This document shows, in pieces, positions 1 to 6,405 of a DNA stretch of 64,000 bases (position 1 is the first letter of the stretch; every line of letters begins with the position of its first letter). Both the position numbers and the translations under genes were made by a program. The stretch lies in assembly GCF_002209535.1 (NCBI RefSeq), contig NZ_NJIG01000022.1:17719-81718 (forward strand). Direction: 5' to 3'. Origin of the DNA: Achromobacter marplatensis (GTDB lineage: Bacteria; Pseudomonadota; Gammaproteobacteria; Burkholderiales; Burkholderiaceae_B). The notes under the pieces were generated by a model. It saw only the letters and a program-made list of their open reading frames with translations. It was not told the origin of the DNA and did no database searches.

Positions 1-337
1 CCACGGTTTCCAGCTGCGCGCGGCGCGCCGGGCTGACGTTGTTGACCAGCGCCGTCATGCGCATGTGCTCGCCGCGCCGCAGGGCCACGACGGCGCCCAG
101 CATCGACAGCCACAGGAACAGGATGGAGGCGAGCTCGTCGGACCAGACCAGCGGGCTATGGAACGCGTAGCGTGCGACCACGCCGGCGAACAGCACGAAG
201 ATCTCGATCAGCACGATGGCGGCGGCGGCGTGCTCGACCACACAGCCCAGCGCGCTGTCCAGCGCGCCGGCGGCCCGGCGCAAGGGATTGGCCGGCAGCA
301 CCGGGGCCGCGGCGTGGGGGGCGGACAGGGAGGACAT
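1..337 (-). CDS. TRAP transporter small permease (DctQ-type), partial
   Basis: The 5' part of a minus-strand gene runs off the left edge of the window, so only the first ~112 residues are visible. It starts at the ATG ending at 337. After a polar N-terminus there is a hydrophobic segment at about residues 34-58, then a second starting near 66 (SILFLWLSMLGAVVA) followed by RRGEHMR. This is the usual opening of DctQ small membrane subunits of TRAP uptake systems, where the helix pair is followed by a charged loop. It lies 9 bp downstream of a DctP gene on the same strand, so the two form the start of a dctPQ(M) operon. It could also be the N-terminus of a fused DctQM protein, which cannot be decided here. 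Confidence 0.75.
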   Translation of the reverse strand, partial: MSSLSAPHAAAPVLPANPLRRAAGALDSALGCVVEHAAAAIVLIEIFVLFAGVVARYAFHSPLVWSDELASILFLWLSMLGAVVALRRGEHMRMTALVNNVSPARRAQLETV

Positions 338-346
338 GGTGCGACC

Positions 347-1366
347 TCAGGCCAGCTTGCCGACGCTTTGTTCCAGCAGCGACCAGGCTTCGTTGCCGAA
401 ACGGCCTTGCCATTCCTTGTAGAAGCCGGCGGTACGCAACTGTTCGCGGAAGCTGTCGGCGGCCGGCTGGTTGAAGAGCAGACCCTTGGCTTCCAGATCG
501 GACTGCACCGAGGCGTTGAGCTTCTTGATGTCTTCGCGTTGCGCCAGGCCGGCTTCGTTGATGCCGCGCGCGACGATCGTCTTCAAGTCTTCCGGCAGGC
601 CTTCCCACATGCGGCCGTTGGCGATGAACCAGTAGCCGTCCCAGATGTGGTTGGTCAGTGAGCAGTACTTCTGCACTTCGTAGAGTTTGGCGACCTGGAT
701 GATGGGCAGCGGGTTTTCCTGCGCGTCCACCACCTTGGTCTGCAACGACGAATACACCTCGCTGAACTGCAGGCTGGCGGGCGCGGCGCCCAGGCCCTTG
801 AACATGGAGATCGGCAGCGAACTGACCGGCACGCGGATCTTCAGGCCATTCATGTCGGCGGCGGAGGCGACAGGCGCCTTGCTGCTGGTGGTCTGGCGAA
901 AGCCGTTGTCCCACATCTTTTCAAACGCGTAGAGCTTGCGCTGCGCGATGGCGGCGCGTACGTGCGCGCCCAGCGCGCCGTCCATGGCGCCCCAGACCTG
1001 GTTGTAGTCCTTGAAGGCGAAGCCGACGGCGTTGATGGCGGCCACCGGCACCAGCGTAGCGATGACCAGCGCCGACGGCGTGAAGAAGTCGATGCCGCCC
1101 GAGCGCACTTGCGCCAGCATGTCGGTGTCGCCGCCCAGCTGATTATTCGGGAAGATCTTGATGTCCACGCGGCCGTTGCTTTCTTTCAGGATGCGTTCGG
1201 CGGCTTCCTGGGCGCGGATGTTCAGCGGATGCGTGACCGGCAGGTTGTTGCCGTATTTCAGCGTGTAGTCGGCGGCGCGCGCAATCAGCGGGAATCCGCC
1301 AGCCAGGGCCACGGCGGGAACGGCGCAAAGGCGGCGCAGGGCACTGCGGCGTGTCAGCAGCTTCAT
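347..1366 (-). CDS. TRAP transporter solute-binding protein (DctP family)
   Basis: A 339-residue periplasmic receptor of a TRAP uptake system. It has an RR-containing signal sequence (TRRSALRRLCAVPAVALAGG, cleavage near ARA/ADY), so Tat export is possible. The mature protein has the DctP pattern: LKYGNNLPVTHPLNIRAQ, a GGDTDMLAQVRSGGIDF segment, LKIRVPVSS (the conserved Arg that holds carboxylate ligands in this family) and DAQENPLPII. I chose the ATG ending at 1366 rather than the upstream ATG at 1378 because GGAG sits about 7 bp before it. It is first gene of the operon with the small permease downstream, and is divergent from a LacI-type regulator. The substrate is not readable; organic acids are typical. 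Confidence 0.9.
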   Translation of the reverse strand: MKLLTRRSALRRLCAVPAVALAGGFPLIARAADYTLKYGNNLPVTHPLNIRAQEAAERILKESNGRVDIKIFPNNQLGGDTDMLAQVRSGGIDFFTPSALVIATLVPVAAINAVGFAFKDYNQVWGAMDGALGAHVRAAIAQRKLYAFEKMWDNGFRQTTSSKAPVASAADMNGLKIRVPVSSLPISMFKGLGAAPASLQFSEVYSSLQTKVVDAQENPLPIIQVAKLYEVQKYCSLTNHIWDGYWFIANGRMWEGLPEDLKTIVARGINEAGLAQREDIKKLNASVQSDLEAKGLLFNQPAADSFREQLRTAGFYKEWQGRFGNEAWSLLEQSVGKLA

Positions 1367-1383
1367 GGTTGTCTCCATAATCG

Positions 1384-1496
1384 TATTTATGATGTTTTTT
1401 GATGTGCCACAAAAACGCCAATCCCATGCGGCAGTGTGGACAATAGTGAATAGGCGGTAATATCGTCAAACCTTATTCATGATGGTTTTTGATGTG
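1384..1496. promoter_or_regulatory. Two 23-bp direct repeats in the divergent TRAP/LacI promoter region
   Basis: Positions 1384-1406 and 1474-1496 are 21/23 identical. Both read TATTnATGATGnTTTTTGATGTG, with centres 90 bp apart. The first copy lies just upstream of the dctP start; the second spans the start codon of the LacI-type gene. Copies this similar in a 110-bp divergent promoter region are good candidates for operators of the adjacent LacI-type regulator, which would then act on itself and on the TRAP operon. This role is inference from position and identity only. Confidence 0.5.
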
Positions 1497-2540
1497 AATA
1501 AAACTGCCCCCGAACGCAAGCTCGCCCGCCTGGCCGACGTAGCCGCGCGCGCCGGCGTGTCCACCGCCACGGCCGACCGCGTGCTGAACCGCCGGCCCGG
1601 CGTGCGCGCCAATACTGCGCAAAAGGTCTTCAAGGCCGCCCTCGAACTGGATTACCTGCCCGAACAGGAACTGGGTGCGGCGGCCCCGGCCGAACCGATG
1701 CGGCTGGTGTTCCTGCTGCCGCGCGGCAGCAACCGCTACCTGCGCATGCTGGGCGACACCGTCAGCTACGCGCACGAGCACTTCGGGCCGCTGAACGCCA
1801 AGTGCCAGATCGAATACGTGGAAAGCTTCAACCCCGACGCCCTGGCGCAGGCGCTGGCCAAGCACGCCAAGCGGGCCGACGGCATCGCCTTCATGGCGCT
1901 GGAGCACCCGGTGGTGCGCGAAGCCGTCAACACCTTGGCGCGGCAGGGCGTGCCGACGGTCACGCTGATTTCCGATCTGGCCAACAGCGCGCGCACGGCC
2001 TATGTGGGGCTGGACAACCGCGCCGCGGGCCGCACGGCCGGCTACCTGATCGCGCGCTTCATCGGGTCGCGCGCGGCGCATGTGGCGCTGATCGCCGGTT
2101 CGCGCCACTACCGCGCCCACGAAGAGCGCGAAAGCGGTTTTCTGCAGTTGTACGCCGAGCAGTTCCAGGCCATGCAGGTGGTGGACCTGCGTGAAGGCTA
2201 TGACGATGCCCAACGCAACTACGAACAGACGCGCCAGTTGCTGGAGCAATATCCCAATCTGGCGGGCATCTACAACATTGGCGGCGCATCCGACGGCGTG
2301 GCGCGGGCGTTGAAAGAGGCGGGCCAGCAGCACCGGGTGGTGTTCATCGGCCACGGCTTGACGCCTGACACCCGGTCCTTGCTGATCGACGGCACGATGG
2401 ACGCCGTCATCACGCAAAGCCCGATGGAGGCGTTGATGAGCTGCGTGCGCATCTTCTGCAACCTGCGCGACAAGCGCAGCCCGATGAACGGCGTGGAGCT
2501 GGCGCGCAGCCAGGTGATTTTCCGCGAGAACCTGCCGTAG
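1479..2540 (+). CDS. LacI-type transcriptional regulator
   Basis: A 353-residue DNA-binding regulator. The N-terminal LacI helix-turn-helix is at about residues 17-40 (ARLADVAARAGVSTATADRV, then LNRRPGVRANT, the hinge-side helix). It is followed by a periplasmic-binding-protein-like effector domain with typical segments (LVFLLPRG near 70, YVGLDNRAAGRTAGYLIARF, YNIGGASDGVARAL). Length is normal for the family. It is transcribed away from the TRAP operon, so a role as its sugar- or acid-responsive regulator is likely but inferred. The ATG at 1479 has no clear ribosome site; the in-frame GTG at 1494 is an alternative. The start lies inside one of two direct repeats, which suggests autoregulation. 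Confidence 0.88.
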   Translation: MMVFDVNKTAPERKLARLADVAARAGVSTATADRVLNRRPGVRANTAQKVFKAALELDYLPEQELGAAAPAEPMRLVFLLPRGSNRYLRMLGDTVSYAHEHFGPLNAKCQIEYVESFNPDALAQALAKHAKRADGIAFMALEHPVVREAVNTLARQGVPTVTLISDLANSARTAYVGLDNRAAGRTAGYLIARFIGSRAAHVALIAGSRHYRAHEERESGFLQLYAEQFQAMQVVDLREGYDDAQRNYEQTRQLLEQYPNLAGIYNIGGASDGVARALKEAGQQHRVVFIGHGLTPDTRSLLIDGTMDAVITQSPMEALMSCVRIFCNLRDKRSPMNGVELARSQVIFRENLP

Positions 2541-2585
2541 TCCGTGCGGGGTCTCGCATCCGTCCATTTATTGCTTGCGTTTTAA

Positions 2586-2597
2586 CTGCCTAGGCAG
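2586..2597. promoter_or_regulatory. CTGCCTAGGCAG palindrome, probable MarR operator
   Basis: A perfect 12-bp palindrome lies 41 bp upstream of the MarR-type gene start. Read on the minus strand it is TTTATCTGCCTAGGCA, the same 16 bases that precede the MFS gene at 3147-3162. Sharing one site between the regulator and the pump fits autoregulation plus control of the pump. Confidence 0.7.
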
Positions 2598-2638
2598 ATA
2601 AAATTCGCCAATCGACCTCAAGCGGCTTGAAGGCAACC

Positions 2639-3094
2639 ATGTCCCCCGTCAAACCTACCGTGCTGGACCGTTTCCATACCGGCGAACTCGGCTTCATGGT
2701 GACGTCGGTGCGCAACAGCATCCACGAGGCCCTGGAACGCGAATTGGCCCCGTTCGAACTCACGACGCCGCAGTACGTGGTGCTGAACTGCCTGGCCAAG
2801 GGCTGGGGCCGCACGCTTAGCGACTTTTGCCGGGTGCTGGCGTATGACTCGGGCGCCATGACCCGGCTGCTGGACCGCATCGTGGCCAAGGGCTTCATTC
2901 GCCGCGTGGAAAACGAAGCCGACCGACGCAGCTATCTGATCGAACTGACCGAACAGGGGCAGGCCGCGTTGCCGCAAGCGCTTGCCGCGGCCGAGGTCGC
3001 CATGCAGCGTCTGTTGGCCGGGTTTTCGGAAGGCGATGCCGAGACCTTGCACAAGCTGCTGTCGCGCCTGCTCGTCAATGCTGCCGCGGACTGA
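2639..3094 (+). CDS. MarR-family transcriptional regulator
   Basis: A 151-residue winged-helix repressor of the MarR type, a dimeric DNA-binding protein that usually releases DNA on binding small phenolic or lipophilic ligands. Visible family marks are LTTPQYVVLNCLAKGWGRTL (recognition region entry), DSGAMTRLLDRIVAKGFIRR (recognition helix) and the wing ENEADRRSYLIELTEQG. I chose the ATG at 2639, with AAGG six bases upstream, over the TTG at 2627. The MFS gene 110 bp downstream has the same upstream palindrome, so this is the likely local repressor of an efflux pump, in the manner of EmrR/MprA with EmrAB. The inducer is unknown. Confidence 0.9.
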   Translation: MSPVKPTVLDRFHTGELGFMVTSVRNSIHEALERELAPFELTTPQYVVLNCLAKGWGRTLSDFCRVLAYDSGAMTRLLDRIVAKGFIRRVENEADRRSYLIELTEQGQAALPQALAAAEVAMQRLLAGFSEGDAETLHKLLSRLLVNAAAD

Positions 3095-3146
3095 CATTAC
3101 CGGCTGACACCACTGGCTGACATCGCCAGCCGCTTTTTTTTAATCA

Positions 3147-3162
3147 TTTATCTGCCTAGGCA
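3147..3162. promoter_or_regulatory. TTTATCTGCCTAGGCA site upstream of the MFS gene
   Basis: The second copy of the palindrome core TGCCTAGGCA (3153-3162), 42 bp before the MFS start. Its left flank TTTATC matches the MarR-gene copy exactly when that copy is read on the other strand. Probable operator for the MarR protein. Confidence 0.7.
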
Positions 3163-3204
3163 TATACGGCCTGGGCATGGATAGACGTTTACCGTACCGC
3201 CGCC

Positions 3205-4737
3205 ATGAGTGCTACCCAACCCCCGGTCCCGCCCGCCTTGCTGATGACGATCGGCGCGCTGACCCTCGTCGATTTCCTGCAGAACGGCATGGTCACGTTT
3301 GCCGCCGCGCCCATCATGGGCGAGATCGGCGCCAGCCCCGAGGAATACACCACGGTGGCCGTCATCTACGCCTGCGTCGCCGTGGTGCTGATTGCGTTGC
3401 AGGGGTGGCTGGTGCATCACCTGGGTTTGCGCCGCTACCTGCTGGCCTCACTGGGCGCCGCAGCAGCGGGCGCGTTGGTGTGTGCGTTGTCGTTGAGCGA
3501 GGCGGGTTTTCTGCTGGGCAGGGTGCTGATGGCCACGGGGTGCGCCGCCATGCTGACTTCGTCGCGGCTGACCGTGAACCTGATCCCGCCAGGGCCTGCG
3601 CGGTTCCACGGCATCAAGGCGCTGGCGACGGGCCTGTGCACGGGCACGGCGCTGGCGCCTTGGCTGGCCTCGCTGGCCGTCGAGCATGACGGCTGGCCAC
3701 TGATGTTCTGGCTGGTGGCCATGTTGTCGCTGCTGGCAATGATCCCGGTAGCTTTGTCCATGCCGGGAAAGGAAGGCGGCGCCACGGTGGCCGGGCAGGC
3801 GCGCCTGGCGCCGATCGCCGCACTGGGGTTGGGCAGTTTCCTGGTGTTGCATGCGTTGCAGCGGTCCTATTACGACTTTTTCAGCGACCGGCATCTGCTT
3901 GTGCTGTTCGCGTTGGCGGGGCTGGCCGCGTTGGCGTATTTCGTGTGGTCGGAAACGCGCACGGGCGCGCCGCTGCTCAAGCTGGGCGGCATGAAAGAGG
4001 TGCGCTTCCTGAGCGGCCTGGCGCTCTTCATGTTCTGCTATCTGATGCTGGGCGCCAACGGCTATCTGGTGCCCCTGATGCTGCAGCGCGCGCTGGGCCA
4101 TTCCTGGGCCAACACGGGCGTGTTCTTTGCGATGGGGCTGGGCGCCGGCGTGCTGACTTTTGCGGTGATGTCGCAGCTGCTCCCCCGCTGGCCGTCGCCG
4201 CGCAAGTTCTTCGTTGCAGGGTTCCTGGCGCTGGCGGCGTTCGGCGTCCTGATGTCGCGCCTGTCGCCCACGGCCAACGCCTGGACGGACGTGTTGCCCG
4301 CGCTGGCCTGCTACGGCGTGTTCATCATGATCGTCATGCCTGCCACGGCCATGAACACCTTCACGGGGCTGACCCACGACCCCGCCGTCTTCGCCCATGC
4401 GCAGCAGGTGAAGAACATGTTGGCGCAGGTGGGACAGGCGCTCGGCATCATGCTGGCGACCGTGGGGCAGCAGTGGCTGACGTCCGAGCACTACAACGTG
4501 CTGCAAGATAGCATCGCCACGGGCAACGCCAATTTTGAAGCGGCCAAGGCACAGCTCAGCAGCGTGTACGCCACGGTGGCGGATCCCGCGCAGGCGCAGC
4601 AGATGGCCATGGCCCATATCTCGCAAATGCTGAATCAGCAATCGGTGCTGTTGGCGAATCTGGATCATTTCCGGGTGCTGGCCGTGCTGGCGGTGGCCGG
4701 CGTCCTGGTCAGCCTGACGCAGCGGGTGTTCCGGTAG
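3205..4737 (+). CDS. MFS drug efflux transporter (14-TM type)
   Basis: A 510-residue, strongly hydrophobic inner-membrane protein, the length of the 14-helix DHA2 (EmrB/QacA) branch of the major facilitator superfamily. Many helices are plain to see, starting with PALLMTIGALTLVDFLQNG, then YTTVAVIYACVAVVLIALQGW. The loop GLRRYLLASLG resembles the family's loop 2-3 Arg signature. Near the C-terminus the long periplasmic segment (~420-480) and a final helix VLAVLAVAGVLVSLTQ fit this branch. It follows a MarR repressor and a shared operator, so it is probably a ligand-inducible exporter of toxic compounds. No EmrA-like adaptor protein is next to it. The start ATG at 3205 has only a weak ribosome site. 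Confidence 0.85.
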   Translation: MSATQPPVPPALLMTIGALTLVDFLQNGMVTFAAAPIMGEIGASPEEYTTVAVIYACVAVVLIALQGWLVHHLGLRRYLLASLGAAAAGALVCALSLSEAGFLLGRVLMATGCAAMLTSSRLTVNLIPPGPARFHGIKALATGLCTGTALAPWLASLAVEHDGWPLMFWLVAMLSLLAMIPVALSMPGKEGGATVAGQARLAPIAALGLGSFLVLHALQRSYYDFFSDRHLLVLFALAGLAALAYFVWSETRTGAPLLKLGGMKEVRFLSGLALFMFCYLMLGANGYLVPLMLQRALGHSWANTGVFFAMGLGAGVLTFAVMSQLLPRWPSPRKFFVAGFLALAAFGVLMSRLSPTANAWTDVLPALACYGVFIMIVMPATAMNTFTGLTHDPAVFAHAQQVKNMLAQVGQALGIMLATVGQQWLTSEHYNVLQDSIATGNANFEAAKAQLSSVYATVADPAQAQQMAMAHISQMLNQQSVLLANLDHFRVLAVLAVAGVLVSLTQRVFR

Positions 4738-4773
4738 GCGCGCGCGTCAATTGCCGTCCAACTGGCCGCCCAA

Positions 4774-6045
4774 CTAGCCGCCTGACTGACTGCCCAATTG
4801 GCCGATCACCTGGCGCGCCACGTCCGCCAGCGCCAGGCCGGCGTCCATCGCGGCGCGTTGCAGGCGTTCATGCGCGGCTTGCTCGGTCAGGCCGTAATGG
4901 CTGATCAGCAACAGCTTGGCGCGGTCGATGCGCTTTTTTTCGTCCAGCGCGCCGCGCACGGCGTTCAGCGCGTCGTCGGTGCGCTGCAGGCGCAGCGTCT
5001 GTTCACGCATCATGTCCAGGATCGACCGCTTCAATTCACTGCCCACGCCGTCCGGGGGCGGCGTATCGACGACGCGGCTTTGCACGCTGTACAGCATGCT
5101 GGGCGCGCGGCCGCTGGCATGGTCGGCATAGCGGCTTAGCAGCAGGCGGCGGTCGTTCAGCTCTTGGCGGGTCTCGGCGATGCGCCGGTTGCATTGCTGG
5201 GCCAATGCTTCGGCCAGCAGGCTTTCGACGTCGCGCATGGCATCGATGCGCGCGGTGCTCAGGTTGAACCACAGCTCGGCCAGGGTGCCCTCCACGCGTT
5301 GTTCGCTGGAGGTGTGCTGCGCCATGTCGCGCATGCGCTGCACGGGCGGGTCTTGCTGCTGGAGTTCGGCCCAGCATTGCAGCGCGGCGCCTTCCGCATA
5401 GTGGGCATAGGTATCGAAGCTGCGCCGCTGGTTGGCGGCCAGGCCCAGCATGCGTGCTTTCTGGGTGTCGGTGAAATATCCGGCGGTAAAGCCCGTCACG
5501 CCGCAGGCGCGTTCCTGGCCGCTCAATTCCTTGCCCTGCATGAAGTTCAGCAGCGCCACCAGGATGCGGGTCACGCCTGGATCCAGCGCCGAATCGGCCG
5601 CTTCGAAGACCACGGCCAGCAGGCTGCCGATCACCTGGGTGAAGCGCGAATCGGCATCCTCGACGGGCACGGATCGGTCGCGGACGTGCCGGCGCAGCGC
5701 GGGCAGCTCATCCAGGCGGAACAGGGCGAAGGCGATGCAGTTGAGCAGGCGCGCGCGGCCGCTGCCCTGCGCGCTGTCGGCGGCTTCGCCGTCCAGGAAC
5801 TGGCGTGCCTGCGCCTCGACGCTTTCGGCGTCCTGGCTTAGGCCGGCCAGGGTGGGTTGCAGGCGGCCCGGCGGGCTGCACAGCGTCAGGTTGGAGTAAC
5901 CGCGCTCTTTTTGCAGCGCGTGCACGAGCGCACTGATGCGCACCACCAATTCGCAGGTGCCCGCCAGGGCCTCCAGGCCCTGGAGTTCACTGCGCCGGGC
6001 GGCCAGGAGGAAGCGCAACGGCGGCGGCAGGTGGCGCTCGGTCAT
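4774..6045 (-). CDS. nasR: Nitrate/nitrite-sensing ANTAR antiterminator (NasR-like)
   Basis: A 423-residue cytoplasmic regulator. The N-terminal ~300 residues fit the NIT nitrate/nitrite-sensing domain, including an early helix ALVHALQKERGYSNLTLCSP (R and G positions typical of the ligand site). The C-terminal ~60 residues form an ANTAR RNA-binding domain: ALDEKKRIDRAKLLLISHYGLTEQAAHERL followed by ALADVARQVI. In Klebsiella NasR, nitrate binding to NIT lets ANTAR bind a leader RNA and prevent termination. Here the gene follows nirB-nirD with a 6-bp gap, and the operon leader has a terminator and paired hairpins. NasR would therefore control its own operon. Identification as NasR rests on domain order and context. 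Confidence 0.88.
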   Translation of the reverse strand: MTERHLPPPLRFLLAARRSELQGLEALAGTCELVVRISALVHALQKERGYSNLTLCSPPGRLQPTLAGLSQDAESVEAQARQFLDGEAADSAQGSGRARLLNCIAFALFRLDELPALRRHVRDRSVPVEDADSRFTQVIGSLLAVVFEAADSALDPGVTRILVALLNFMQGKELSGQERACGVTGFTAGYFTDTQKARMLGLAANQRRSFDTYAHYAEGAALQCWAELQQQDPPVQRMRDMAQHTSSEQRVEGTLAELWFNLSTARIDAMRDVESLLAEALAQQCNRRIAETRQELNDRRLLLSRYADHASGRAPSMLYSVQSRVVDTPPPDGVGSELKRSILDMMREQTLRLQRTDDALNAVRGALDEKKRIDRAKLLLISHYGLTEQAAHERLQRAAMDAGLALADVARQVIGQLGSQSGG

Positions 6046-6051
6046 GGCGGG

Positions 6052-6405
6052 TCAGGCGATTTCCACGGCGTCGCCGGCAAAGCGCGCTTGCCAGGTGCGC
6101 AGCTGCTGCTCGGGAAACTGCACGCAGCTGCCGTCGGCCAGCCGGAAGTGTTGCTTGTACAGCGGCGAGGCCACCACCAGTTCGCCACCGATATGACCGA
6201 CCAGACCGCGGCCGATGACGTTTGCGCCCGATTTCGGATCGCGGTTTTCGATGGCGTACAAGTCGGGGCCTTCGGCGCCGGGCAGGTAGAACAAGGCGAT
6301 CTGTTCGCCATCTACCAGCACGACGACGCCGGACTGGGCTACCAGATCCTGCCGCGTGCAGACGGGACGCCAGGAGCGGGAAGGGGCGAGGGCGGGAGCG
6401 TTCAT
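6052..6405 (-). CDS. nirD: Nitrite reductase (NADH) small subunit NirD
   Basis: A 117-residue Rieske-fold small subunit of the cytoplasmic assimilatory/detoxifying NADH nitrite reductase. The start is the ATG ending at 6405, which shares one base with the nirB stop (TGATG), so the two are translationally coupled. Motifs fit NirD: a VNGEQIALF-like strand (VDGEQIALFYLP), YAIENRDPKSGANVIGRGLVG, SPLYKQHFRLADGSC. As usual for NirD, the Cys-His pairs of true Rieske proteins are absent, so it carries no cluster. Length matches the family (about 110 residues). It supports NirB in reduction of nitrite to ammonium. Confidence 0.95.
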   Translation of the reverse strand: MNAPALAPSRSWRPVCTRQDLVAQSGVVVLVDGEQIALFYLPGAEGPDLYAIENRDPKSGANVIGRGLVGHIGGELVVASPLYKQHFRLADGSCVQFPEQQLRTWQARFAGDAVEIA

